Of a stretch of DNA of 64,000 nucleotides, positions 53,266-61,638 are shown piece after piece. This stretch comes from Desulfitobacterium_A nosdiversum (GTDB taxonomy: Bacteria; Bacillota; Desulfitobacteriia; Desulfitobacteriales; Desulfitobacteriaceae): positions 1,550,001-1,614,000 of the forward strand of contig NZ_CP172056.1 in NCBI RefSeq assembly GCF_049860565.1. Direction: 5' to 3'. Under the pieces are notes generated by a model, which made no database searches, was not told the origin of the DNA, and worked only from the letters and a program-made list of their open reading frames with translations. Position 1 is the first letter of the stretch, and each line of letters starts with the position of its first letter. A program made the position numbers and the translations under genes.

Positions 53266-54957
53266 ATGTCAGAAATCAACGTCCTTGTTAGTGGAAATGT
53301 GACTCCTAAAGTTATGGATGGGGGCGTTTCAACGGATGGAAATTCAGTCACGGATAACAGTGCGGCAATGGAATTTGCAGCAATATTTGGTGGCTGGTTG
53401 GCTCAAGCAATAGGACAAGGACAAGACTCTGCGCTTCAAAGCAGTGATCCGGCAGGCAAGGAGGCCAATTCCGGACAAAAAGGTAAACAGGGATTAGAGG
53501 GAGTTCTTGGTTCATTACGGACGATTGCCGGGCTTAACTTGGGATCTGTCACAGGACAGGATCAGCAAGGTAATGCTCCTTTAACAAAGGCGGTCGGTCA
53601 GGAGCTTAACACTCTTCTTACCCAGGCTAACCTATTAGAGGGTGCTGCTGATTCAGGGATAGGATCAGGGCAGCTTCAAGGGGAAAAATCCCCGCTTACG
53701 GAGTTGGATCAATATAGAGTATTAATTACAAAGCTATTACAGGACATGTCAGGAGAAATCAGTAAAGTTTCTTTTAAACCCGCTGAGATTCAAGGACTTC
53801 TCAGTCAATTAGGTCAAGAGATGGTTAATCCGTCGGAAGCCATTACAGATGTTCAAGGTCAATTAGATCGCCTTTTGAGTCAAAATACAACTTCGTCTCA
53901 AGATCAAATAGGACAAAAGGATTTAATTCAGACTCTAACCGATCAACCATTAGATTTACTTAATCCGCAGAATCTGTCTAAGATCAATCCGTCTGGATTG
54001 AATGCATTAGTTGAAAGACTCAAACAGGGACTGGATGCAACTAAAAATAATACAAATAATGCTCAACCTTTAAATTCGGGTTTATTATCGAATGAACAAC
54101 AAAGCCAAAGTAATGACCCGATTTTAGAGCCAGGGCAGCAATTCAAGCCAATAGCGATCCCCAACACGGGAAAAGGAGTCAATGATTCAGTCACAGTAAC
54201 TAATATACAAGCATTTTCTTTAAGCAGAAATCTTAAACAAGATAATTCCATTCTAAGTGAAAATAAGAACACTGCTCTCACTGATGGAATTCCCGCAGAA
54301 AACCATCTTCCGCTTATGGAATTAAAAACGGAAATAGGCCAAAGTGGTTCTGACAACACGAAAAACGAGTTATTTGGCAGTGAAAAAGTAACAAGTATTG
54401 AAAAATCTAAAGCTGTTGATAGTGATAATTCAAACCTAGGGAATTTAGCCCTTGGAAGCGTGAATTTGGATTCAACACCTGATGTCAAAAACAAGATAGA
54501 AGCTTCTTCTAAATTGCCAATTTGGGACCAGGTTGCTCAACAGCTTCAAGCTAGAATACTCCACCAACTGCCTTCAGTTCGTGAAATAAATATTCAACTG
54601 CATCCGGCGGAACTTGGTCAAATTAATATTACACTGGCTTGGGATAACGGACATATCAATTTGCACATGCTGGCTTCAGAGGCCTCAACAGGCCAAATCT
54701 TGCAAAGTAATTTCCCGGAGCTTCGCGAGTCTCTTTCACAATCAGGGATTCAATGTGGCATGATGCAAATGGGATTTGCCGATTCTAACCCAAATTTTGA
54801 TCAAAGGCAAAATCAAACATTTTCTCATACCGCTCAAAATAATGAAGACAAGCAGTCTGAGGATCATAGGGTGATTGATGATGTCACCAGTGTTAGGCAT
54901 GAAACCAATGATTCGATTCTGAATGCACGACCAAATCGAATCAATGTTACTGCTTAG
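53266..54957 (+). CDS. fliK: Flagellar hook-length control protein FliK
   Basis: FliK is the molecular ruler that ends hook growth. The 563-residue protein is mostly a low-complexity, Gln/Asn/Ser-rich, unstructured N-terminal part with no conserved motif; the C-terminal domain (about 415-510) shows IQLHPAELGQINITLAWDNGHINLHMLASEAST and LRESLSQSGIQ, the FliK_C pattern. It has its own sigma-28 promoter and SD GGAGGTG. Confidence 0.92.
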   Translation: MSEINVLVSGNVTPKVMDGGVSTDGNSVTDNSAAMEFAAIFGGWLAQAIGQGQDSALQSSDPAGKEANSGQKGKQGLEGVLGSLRTIAGLNLGSVTGQDQQGNAPLTKAVGQELNTLLTQANLLEGAADSGIGSGQLQGEKSPLTELDQYRVLITKLLQDMSGEISKVSFKPAEIQGLLSQLGQEMVNPSEAITDVQGQLDRLLSQNTTSSQDQIGQKDLIQTLTDQPLDLLNPQNLSKINPSGLNALVERLKQGLDATKNNTNNAQPLNSGLLSNEQQSQSNDPILEPGQQFKPIAIPNTGKGVNDSVTVTNIQAFSLSRNLKQDNSILSENKNTALTDGIPAENHLPLMELKTEIGQSGSDNTKNELFGSEKVTSIEKSKAVDSDNSNLGNLALGSVNLDSTPDVKNKIEASSKLPIWDQVAQQLQARILHQLPSVREINIQLHPAELGQINITLAWDNGHINLHMLASEASTGQILQSNFPELRESLSQSGIQCGMMQMGFADSNPNFDQRQNQTFSHTAQNNEDKQSEDHRVIDDVTSVRHETNDSILNARPNRINVTA

Positions 54958-54965
54958 GAGGTTAT

Positions 54966-55430
54966 ATGAGTACTATAAGTTCAACGAATTCTACATCCCA
55001 AACAGGGTCAAATAGTTCATCAAGTACAGCAGTGTCTAATGCAGTTACTAAGACGTTAGGCAAGGATGATTTTCTTAAATTGCTGACGACTGAGCTTACC
55101 AATCAAGACCCACTGCAGCCAATGGACAACAAGGACTTTATCGCACAAATGGCTCAGTTTAGTTCGCTGGAACAGATGAATAATGTGTCAAAATCTGTAC
55201 AGGATCTAAACACCAGTATGACAAGCTATTTCCAACAGGGTCTGCTTAGCCAAGGAGCGGCATTAATTGGAAAGCAGGTTAGCGGCATGGATACTGATGG
55301 AAAGACGGTTATTTCTGGGAAAGTGGACTCTGTAAAATGGCTTGACGGTAATCCGCAACTCAACCTTTTGCAAACAGACGGTTCCTATAAAACACTGGAA
55401 ATGAATCAAATTATAAATGTGTCGGAATAA
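54966..55430 (+). CDS. flgD: Hook-capping scaffold FlgD
   Basis: FlgD caps the growing hook. The 154-residue protein has the family core: DDFLKLLTTELTNQDPLQPMDNKDFIAQMAQFSSLEQM, and QGLLSQGAALIGKQVSGMD. It lacks the C-terminal FnIII-like domain of longer FlgDs, so it is a short type. SD GGAGGTT. Confidence 0.95.
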   Translation: MSTISSTNSTSQTGSNSSSSTAVSNAVTKTLGKDDFLKLLTTELTNQDPLQPMDNKDFIAQMAQFSSLEQMNNVSKSVQDLNTSMTSYFQQGLLSQGAALIGKQVSGMDTDGKTVISGKVDSVKWLDGNPQLNLLQTDGSYKTLEMNQIINVSE

Positions 55431-55452
55431 AAATAGAGGAGGTTAACCCCTT

Positions 55453-56877
55453 ATGATGCGTTCACTTTATTCAGCTATTTCTGGGCTGAAAAATCACCAA
55501 ATTGAAATGGATGTTATTGGCAACAATATTGCCAATGTTAATACGACTGGGTTTAAGCGGAGCCGCGTGACCTTTTCGACGACCTTAAGTCAAACGCTTA
55601 AAGGAGCCTCTTCTCCCTCCGCGAATCAGGGAGGGACAAATCCGGCCCAAATTGGTTTGGGTTCTATCTTAGGTTCGATTGACCAGATTATGACCCCAGG
55701 AAGTGCTCAATCGACAGGTAAAAATACGGATATGATGCTGGAAGGTTCGGGCTTCTTTGTATTAGATAATGGTGGAAATACAGTTTATTCCCGTTCTGGC
55801 GGTTTTAGCCAAGATAAAAACGGATATTTAGAAGATCCGGCAACGGGAGCCCGAGTTCAGGGGTTTAGCTGGGGAACTGATGATACTGTAATACCAACTT
55901 TTAGTGGTGCAAATTATGGTGCAATTAAGTTTGCTAAGGGAGATGTGTTGCCTTTGGATAATAATCTGCCTGTTGCAACTACAACTGCAAAATTTACAGG
56001 TGCTGCGACGGTCTCGGGAGTCACATTTACGGCGGAAAGTGCGGGCCCTCCAGTAGTCCCAGCTACTTTGACAGGCTTAGATGGGGCAGGAAACCTTAGT
56101 ATTCCTGGTATGACCGAAACCCAGGCTGCTACTCCAGGAGCTAATCAATATACATTTGACAGAAAGACCGGAACAGTAACATTTCCTACAGGATTTGCAA
56201 CACCTACGGCGCCTTCACCCCTCAATGTGACATTTGTTCCTGAAGCTACCCCTGTAAGCGTGACCGGTTTAACAGCTGTTGTTAATTATCCACCGACTCC
56301 AGGAGCAACTGTGTATATTACGACTGCTGCTGGAAGCGATGTACCCTATACTGCAGCAGCAAACAGTGCTGCACCAGGGGACGGTGAATATGCTATCAAT
56401 GTAGTTAATGGTAAATACCAAATTACGTTTGGCACAAACGAAGCTGATGGCTCTACACCAACTCCTCTTGCAGGGACTAAGGTTGGCTATGATTTTGTGA
56501 ACAAACCTCATACCCTGGAAAGCTTTAGCATCGATCAAAGCGGAGTCGTTACTGGGGTTTACAGCAATGGGGTCGATTCGACAACTCATAAAATTGCTCA
56601 AGTCGCAGTGGCGAAATTTGCAAATGATGCAGGTCTTGAAAATGTAGGAGGTAGCTTCTATGTCCCGACAAATAACTCAGGAACCGCATCCATCGGTGCT
56701 GCAGGGGAAGAAGGCCGTGCAACCATTGTTTCAAGTGAAATTGAAATGTCTAATGTTGATCTTTCCCAAGAATTTACGGATATGATTGTGGCTCAACGCG
56801 GTTTCCAGGCTAACTCTCGTGTTATCACTGTCTCTGATACCCTGCTTCAGGAGCTTATCGATCTTAAGAGACAATAA
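55453..56877 (+). CDS. flgE: Hook protein FlgE
   Basis: The hook subunit, 474 residues. It has the N-terminal rod/hook domain (MRSLYSAISGLKNHQIEMDVIGNNIANVNTTGFKRSRVTFS), the D1/D2 segments and the C-terminal helix (EIEMSNVDLSQEFTDMIVAQRGFQANSRVITVSDTLLQELIDLKRQ). Residues ~170-340 are an inserted, variable domain rich in Pro, Thr and Ala, presumably at the hook surface. SD GAGGAGG. Confidence 0.96.
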   Translation: MMRSLYSAISGLKNHQIEMDVIGNNIANVNTTGFKRSRVTFSTTLSQTLKGASSPSANQGGTNPAQIGLGSILGSIDQIMTPGSAQSTGKNTDMMLEGSGFFVLDNGGNTVYSRSGGFSQDKNGYLEDPATGARVQGFSWGTDDTVIPTFSGANYGAIKFAKGDVLPLDNNLPVATTTAKFTGAATVSGVTFTAESAGPPVVPATLTGLDGAGNLSIPGMTETQAATPGANQYTFDRKTGTVTFPTGFATPTAPSPLNVTFVPEATPVSVTGLTAVVNYPPTPGATVYITTAAGSDVPYTAAANSAAPGDGEYAINVVNGKYQITFGTNEADGSTPTPLAGTKVGYDFVNKPHTLESFSIDQSGVVTGVYSNGVDSTTHKIAQVAVAKFANDAGLENVGGSFYVPTNNSGTASIGAAGEEGRATIVSSEIEMSNVDLSQEFTDMIVAQRGFQANSRVITVSDTLLQELIDLKRQ

Positions 56878-56905
56878 TCCTAGGCAGAGAAAAGGAGGAT
56901 AAATT

Positions 56906-57694
56906 ATGCGGATGATTGGTATTGGTGCTGCCGGACTTCGAGGGCAGCAATTAGCTTTAGAAACCTTGGGCCATAATGTGGCTAATGTCAGTACCCCCGG
57001 CTTTAAATCGGATAAAGTGGATTTCGCCGAAGCTTTTCAAGCGAGTCTCGCCGGAGCTACAACTGTCAACGGGGCTCCTATAGGAGCTCCTTCTGTCGGA
57101 CCGGGATCTGGGGTAATGATCAGCGGGATGAGCAACAACTTTCAACAGGGAATATTGGTTCCTTCTGACAGCCCTTGGGATCTGGGGATAGACGGTGAAG
57201 GATTTTTCCAGGTTGAAATGCCCAATGGAACTATGGCTTATACCCGTGCGGGGTCTTTTGAACTTGACGGTGAAGGTACGCTGGTTGATCCCCAGGGAAA
57301 TAAAGTCGTAGTTAACAATCCTCAAAACTGGGATCAGATCGGAACAGCAGAAAACATCGGTGTTACTGCGAATGGGACCATTACGGGATCAGTCAGTGGA
57401 ACGGATCAAACTTTCGGTACGATTCAGCTTGTAAAATTTACGCAACCACAGGGCTTGACCAAGATAGGCGGAAACCTATACTTGGAATCGGCGAATTCAG
57501 GAACCCCTCAGATTGGGGATGCTCAAACTGAGAACTATGGCACGATTCGTTCTAAGATGCTTGAGCAATCCAATGTTGATATTGCTTCAACAATGACGGA
57601 TTTGATTCAGGCCCAAAGGGCATACGAAATGAATTCTAAAGTCATTCAAGCCGGCGATGAAATGTGGAGTATTGCCAATACGCTGAGGAGGTAG
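56906..57694 (+). CDS. flgG: Distal rod protein FlgG
   Basis: The 262-residue distal rod protein. It opens AAGLRGQQLALETLGHNVANVSTPGFKSDKVDF and ends MLEQSNVDIASTMTDLIQAQRAYEMNSKVIQAGDEMWSIANTLRR, with the FlgG-type central domain. SD AAAGGAGG. It sits between flgE and flgB. Confidence 0.92.
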   Translation: MRMIGIGAAGLRGQQLALETLGHNVANVSTPGFKSDKVDFAEAFQASLAGATTVNGAPIGAPSVGPGSGVMISGMSNNFQQGILVPSDSPWDLGIDGEGFFQVEMPNGTMAYTRAGSFELDGEGTLVDPQGNKVVVNNPQNWDQIGTAENIGVTANGTITGSVSGTDQTFGTIQLVKFTQPQGLTKIGGNLYLESANSGTPQIGDAQTENYGTIRSKMLEQSNVDIASTMTDLIQAQRAYEMNSKVIQAGDEMWSIANTLRR

Positions 57695-57698
57695 TTAA

Positions 57699-58103
57699 AT
57701 GGCGGGCTGGTTAGATGGTCCGATGCTGACAGCTTTAGAAAAGGGGCTTGATGCCTCAAGCTTAAGGCAAAAGGTACTGAGTGATAATGTCGCCAATGTC
57801 GATACGCCGAACTTTAAGCGTTCCGACGTAGATTTTCAAACGGTTCTTGGTTCTGTTATCGGTGAAGAGGGGGGAGATTTGCCGCTTAAAGTGACAATGC
57901 CTCAGCACATATCAGGGACCCAAAACATAAGTCAAAAAGCAGTAATCACTGATCAAAGTTCGACCTTTCGCAATGATGGAAATAATGTCGATATAGAACG
58001 CGAAATGGCTAATGTAGCGGAAAACGGACTTTATTATAACTCAGTTACTCAGGCAATCACGTCGCAGCTTGGTTTACTAAGGATGGTTATTCAGGGTAAA
58101 TAA
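57699..58103 (+). CDS. flgB: Proximal rod protein FlgB
   Basis: FlgB is a rod subunit. The 134-residue protein starts WLDGPMLTALEKGLDASSLRQKVLSDNVANVDTPNFKRSDVDF, the FlgB signature, and ends YYNSVTQAITSQLGLLRMVIQGK. It is four bases from flgG. FlgB usually adjoins flgC and fliE, which here are about 24 kb upstream (flgC at 33061). Confidence 0.95.
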   Translation: MAGWLDGPMLTALEKGLDASSLRQKVLSDNVANVDTPNFKRSDVDFQTVLGSVIGEEGGDLPLKVTMPQHISGTQNISQKAVITDQSSTFRNDGNNVDIEREMANVAENGLYYNSVTQAITSQLGLLRMVIQGK

Positions 58104-58132
58104 ATGAATGATGTTAGGGAGAAGGTGAAGGC

Positions 58133-58882
58133 GTGATACGGGGCTTATATACGGCAGCTTCGGGAATGTTAGCGACCCAGACACAAAGTGATCTGATTGC
58201 AGAGAATGTTGCGAACGTTAAAACTCCCGGTTATCAGGAAAAGGATGGAAGTGCGGTCGCTTTTCCCACTCTACTGATGGAAAGAGTGGCAAAGGAATTC
58301 GGCGATGTTCCCACGGCAGTTCCTATTGGGGAAATGGGGACTGGTGTTTATGTTAATCAATATAATATTGTTGATCGGCCGGCAGAGCTTCAGCCGGGTT
58401 CGAATAGCGATTTGGCCTTGACTTCACCCGGATTTTTCACACTTCAAACACCTGATGGTCTGCGCTATACGCGTAAGGGTGTTTTTAAGGTAACGGATCA
58501 AGGGGAGTTGCAAACTCAAGAAGGATATGCAGTTATGGGAAAAAACGGACCAATCAGGAATCTTACTTCCGATTTTAAAGTAAGGCTTGACGGGGCGGTA
58601 TTAGTTAATAATCAGGTTGTAGATACCCTGCAGATTGTCAATGCGCCTTTAATCAATTTGCAACAAGTTGGAGATTCTCTCTATGCATCAACTGGACAAC
58701 CCCTTCAGCCGGCGGCCCAGGTAAAGGTTCAACAAGGAATTATTGAAGGTTCAAATGTTGATATCCCTGGGCAGATGACAAAAATGATTACAGTTATGAG
58801 AGCTTATGAGGCTAACCAAAAAGTCATACAAACCCAAGATTCAACCCTTGAAAAAGCGGTTAACGAAGTAGGCAAAGTTTAA
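58133..58882 (+). CDS. flgF: Rod protein of the FlgF/FlhO type
   Basis: A second FlgG/FlgF-like rod subunit, 249 residues, beginning at GTG behind GAAGGTGAA. The ends are MIRGLYTAASGMLATQTQSDLIAENVANVKTPGYQ and IIEGSNVDIPGQMTKMITVMRAYEANQKVIQTQD. The central domain is shorter than that of FlgG, and orthology to FlgF (FlhO in Bacillus) is judged from this pattern and context. Confidence 0.82.
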   Translation: MIRGLYTAASGMLATQTQSDLIAENVANVKTPGYQEKDGSAVAFPTLLMERVAKEFGDVPTAVPIGEMGTGVYVNQYNIVDRPAELQPGSNSDLALTSPGFFTLQTPDGLRYTRKGVFKVTDQGELQTQEGYAVMGKNGPIRNLTSDFKVRLDGAVLVNNQVVDTLQIVNAPLINLQQVGDSLYASTGQPLQPAAQVKVQQGIIEGSNVDIPGQMTKMITVMRAYEANQKVIQTQDSTLEKAVNEVGKV

Positions 58883-58951
58883 TAGCATTAGGGTTGTTGA
58901 GGGGCGATAGTAAGCCTTAATATGATCGAAGATAGGAAGTGGGTAGTTTCA

Positions 58952-59413
58952 ATGGGAAAACAGGTGGTTATTTTTGCACTAGGACAAGAGGAGTACGGAA
59001 TACCGATCGAAGTTGTACGAGAGATTACTCGACTTGAAGCAGCTCGCCCGATTCCCCAGGCCCCCGCATATGTTGAGGGGGTAATCAATATTCGGGGATC
59101 AGCCATTCCTTTAATTAACTTGCGTACCCGCTTTGGAATTGCCAGCGATGATGTCCTTGTATCTAAAGAAGGAGAAGAAAGCAAAGATCAAAAACTTGCA
59201 CTGATAACCGAGGTAAATGGGGAGTTTGTTGGATTTGCCGTTGACCAGGTTCGAGAAGTGAGAGTCTTGGAAGACATCGTACCCCCTCCGCAATTAGTGA
59301 CCGCACCTTTTATTGCCGGAATAGTCAATTTACCCGATCGAATTATCATGTATCTTAATCCAGATAAGATTATAGAAAAGGATGAGCTTCAGGAGCTTCA
59401 TCAGGTAAGGTAA
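58952..59413 (+). CDS. Chemotaxis coupling protein CheW (copy 2)
   Basis: A 153-residue CheW domain: EEYGIPIEVVREITRLEAARPIPQAP, YVEGVINIRGSAIPLINLRTRFGI, and VGFAVDQVREVRVLEDIVPPP. It differs from the copy at 31427 by a charged insert (EGEESKDQK, about residue 75). The ATG at 58952 is chosen; ATG 58922 is 10 codons upstream, with no clear ribosome-binding site for either. It may couple another class of receptor. Confidence 0.9.
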   Translation: MGKQVVIFALGQEEYGIPIEVVREITRLEAARPIPQAPAYVEGVINIRGSAIPLINLRTRFGIASDDVLVSKEGEESKDQKLALITEVNGEFVGFAVDQVREVRVLEDIVPPPQLVTAPFIAGIVNLPDRIIMYLNPDKIIEKDELQELHQVR

Positions 59414-59461
59414 TTTAAGGCTTAATCTTAATTGTAACGTTTTAGGAAAGAGGGAGTTATA

Positions 59462-60181
59462 TTGAACGTTGCAGAAATGCTTCTTTTTTTCCAGCTTCAA
59501 AATATGAACAAAGCTTGGCAAAGCTCTTCAGAATCTGATCCATCAACAAACCCGTCGTCAACAACGGACTCTTCTCAAGCGCTGCTTTTCGCAAGCCTGC
59601 TTAAATCGGCTTTAGCCAGCACGGATCAGAACGCTGACACGACAGCGATGTTAAGTGCGCTTAGTGCAGGATTAGGAACGGGTTCTTTAAGTACTAAAGG
59701 GTATTATTCGTCTCAGGGCTTAGGCTTAAATTATTTAGGGTATTACGGATTTAATCAGGTTTCGCAGCTACAGGGTGTTAGCTCAGGAAAACCAGAGATA
59801 GACGGTTTGATCAGCCAAGTTGGACAGAAATATGGTGTTGACTCCAACTTAATTCGACAAGTCGTTTTGGCAGAGTCCGGTTTTGATACTTCAGCAGTAT
59901 CCCAAGCTGGGGCAGTAGGCCTTATGCAGCTCATGCCAGGTACGGCACAAACCTATGGTGTTTCTAACCCGTTGGATCCAGCTCAAAATTTAGACGGCGG
60001 AACTCATTTCCTTAGGGATTTGCTGGATCGTTATCACGGAAATGTTTCTCTTGCATTAGCTGCTTATAATGCGGGACCGGGTGCGGTGGATAAATATCAA
60101 GGAATTCCTCCTTATCAGGAGACACAAAACTATGTTCAGAAGATCTTAAATGGTACTGGAAAATTCGATGTTCAAGCTTAA
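59462..60181 (+). CDS. Lytic transglycosylase (SLT domain)
   Basis: A 239-residue enzyme that cleaves peptidoglycan, perhaps opening the wall for the rod. It starts at TTG behind GAGGGAG. The first ~110 residues are Ser-rich and not conserved; the SLT domain has VVLAESGFDTSAVSQAGAVGLMQLMPGTA (catalytic Glu in AESGF), LDPAQNLDGGTHFLRDLLD and ALAAYNAGPGAVDKY. No signal peptide is clear, so export may be through the flagellar system (as with FlgJ) rather than Sec. It closes the block and is followed by a terminator. Confidence 0.88.
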   Translation: MNVAEMLLFFQLQNMNKAWQSSSESDPSTNPSSTTDSSQALLFASLLKSALASTDQNADTTAMLSALSAGLGTGSLSTKGYYSSQGLGLNYLGYYGFNQVSQLQGVSSGKPEIDGLISQVGQKYGVDSNLIRQVVLAESGFDTSAVSQAGAVGLMQLMPGTAQTYGVSNPLDPAQNLDGGTHFLRDLLDRYHGNVSLALAAYNAGPGAVDKYQGIPPYQETQNYVQKILNGTGKFDVQA

Positions 60182-60183
60182 AG

Positions 60184-60217
60184 ACCGTTATTCTAAAGCG
60201 AATAGCGGTTTTTTTAT
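60184..60217 (+). terminator. Terminator ending the flagellar block
   Basis: ACCGTTATTC (60184-60193) pairs with GAATAGCGGT (60200-60209, one G-U), followed by TTTTTTTA. Confidence 0.88.
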
Positions 60218-60233
60218 TTAATTTAATATGGTC

Positions 60234-60285
60234 AATTGGCATTATCAATGATATACTAAAGTTTAGATATACCCCCTATGGGTAT
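60234..60285 (+). promoter_or_regulatory. Promoter with CsoR/CstR-type operator before the DUF5714 gene
   Basis: TGGTCA and TATACT 17 bases apart form a plausible sigma-A promoter. The palindrome ATACCC-CCTAT-GGGTAT (60269-60285) just downstream matches the inverted repeat typical of CsoR-family operators, including the persulfide sensor CstR and copper sensor CsoR. It would overlap or follow the transcription start. No CsoR-type gene is in this window. Confidence 0.5.
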
Positions 60286-60378
60286 TTTGAGGATATGGCT
60301 TAACTTTTGTTATTGATAATGAATACCCTATCATTAAATCTAAGGTAATGGTGTTTGCACGGTTGAGGAGGATTTTCA

Positions 60379-61089
60379 TTGATTCAGATAAAACATACTG
60401 AAGGGTGTATGATATGCGGAAAGGAACTCATCTATAGTGAGGATGCCCAAACGCATATGTGTTTCTTCTGTAAAAAAGAGTTTACAAACAATATTGCCTG
60501 TGAGCACGGACATTATATCTGCGATGAATGCCACCGGGCAGATTCGGACCAAATTCTCAAAGTTATTCTGGAAGCGAGTTCAAGTACGAATCCAATCGAA
60601 CTCGCACGAGAAGTCATGGCCTCTCCAGCGTTTCAGCTGCACGGACCAGAACACCATATAATGGTTCCTCTTGTTTTACTGACAACGCTAAAGAATCTTG
60701 GGGTAAAGATTACAGATACCCAAATGAAAAATATATGGCTTCGCGCGAAACAGATCCCTGGAGGAAGTTGTGGAATTTGGGGTGCTTGTGGATCCGCGAT
60801 TGGCACAGGAATAGCACTTAGTGTATTGCGGGGGCTAACTCCTCTCAGTAAAGAAAGTTGGGGTCAGAGCAATAGGGATACAGGAGAAATTCTTCAGTAT
60901 GTTGGGGCTTTTGGTGGGCCGCGGTGTTGTAAAAGGAGTACTTATACTTCATTGCTTGCCGCTATAAAGATAATAGAGCGCGACAAGGTCGCTGTGTTTA
61001 CTGAAGAAGCCCATGAAATACCGAAATGTAGGGATTTTTGGCGCAATAAGCAATGTCTAAAAAAAGAATGTCCCTATTATCCTCGTTGA
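60379..61089 (+). CDS. DUF5714-type cysteine-rich protein
   Basis: A 236-residue soluble protein, start TTG behind GAGGAGGAT. The front has a zinc-ribbon-like arrangement (GCMICGKEL, MCFFCKKEF, IACEHGHYICDECHRA). The rest has GGSCGIWGACGSAIGTGIALSVL, GPRCCKRSTYTSLLAA and a Cys-rich tail (CLKKECPYYP). This matches DUF5714, of unknown function. The many Cys pairs and the CsoR/CstR-type operator upstream suggest a link with metals or reactive sulfur. Confidence 0.75.
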   Translation: MIQIKHTEGCMICGKELIYSEDAQTHMCFFCKKEFTNNIACEHGHYICDECHRADSDQILKVILEASSSTNPIELAREVMASPAFQLHGPEHHIMVPLVLLTTLKNLGVKITDTQMKNIWLRAKQIPGGSCGIWGACGSAIGTGIALSVLRGLTPLSKESWGQSNRDTGEILQYVGAFGGPRCCKRSTYTSLLAAIKIIERDKVAVFTEEAHEIPKCRDFWRNKQCLKKECPYYPR

Positions 61090-61175
61090 CCCGTTGCCGA
61101 GAACATCCTATAATGTCTCTATAAAAAGATCTTTTAGATGATCTTTGATCAGGATAAAGTTTTTTGGAGTGGAAT

Positions 61176-61613
61176 ATGTTAGATTATTATATCTACCTTT
61201 GGAAGATAACCTGGCCAGAGGTTTTAGGGTTAATTTTTCTTATCCCATTTGTCTTAGCCCGCTTAATCTGGAAGGTAGGTAAAGATCTAAAACGTTATCG
61301 AAAATGGGGACGTCTGTTGATCATCCCAAAAACCGGATTTTGGTTAGGTATTTTAAGTTGCTACCTATTGATGTTTTATTTTGCAATTCCAGACTGGTTT
61401 ATTTCGCCAAAAGAAATCCAAGGTGAAATCCAAGGGAAATTCTTAACGGATAGTCAGGTAAAACCATACAGCATTCAAGTTAAAGCAGGATCAGATCCGA
61501 TAACGCTTTCGGTCGATTATCGGACTTATAAAACCCTGAATTTGGGAGATGAAGTTAAGATTAAGGAACTGCCGAACCGTCTTGAAGTTTATCAATGTGA
61601 AGTTTTACCCTAA
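61176..61613 (+). CDS. Small membrane protein, unknown
   Basis: A 145-residue protein starting at ATG 61176 behind TTGGAGTGG. Two membrane helices (LGLIFLIPFVLARLIW and FWLGILSCYLLMFYFAI) precede an outside-facing beta-rich domain (about 80-145: IQGEIQGKFL, YSIQVKAGSDPITLSVDYRTYK). No family recognised. It lies between the DUF5714 and DUF362 genes on the same strand and may be cotranscribed. Confidence 0.65.
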   Translation: MLDYYIYLWKITWPEVLGLIFLIPFVLARLIWKVGKDLKRYRKWGRLLIIPKTGFWLGILSCYLLMFYFAIPDWFISPKEIQGEIQGKFLTDSQVKPYSIQVKAGSDPITLSVDYRTYKTLNLGDEVKIKELPNRLEVYQCEVLP

Positions 61614-61638
61614 AGACAATTTTGAGGAGTGAGATGTA

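Noticed and set aside
58873..58910. CAAAGTTT ... GGCGATAG as a sigma-28 promoter for the second cheW
   Set aside because: Both halves look right but the spacing is far too long (about 22 bases rather than 12).
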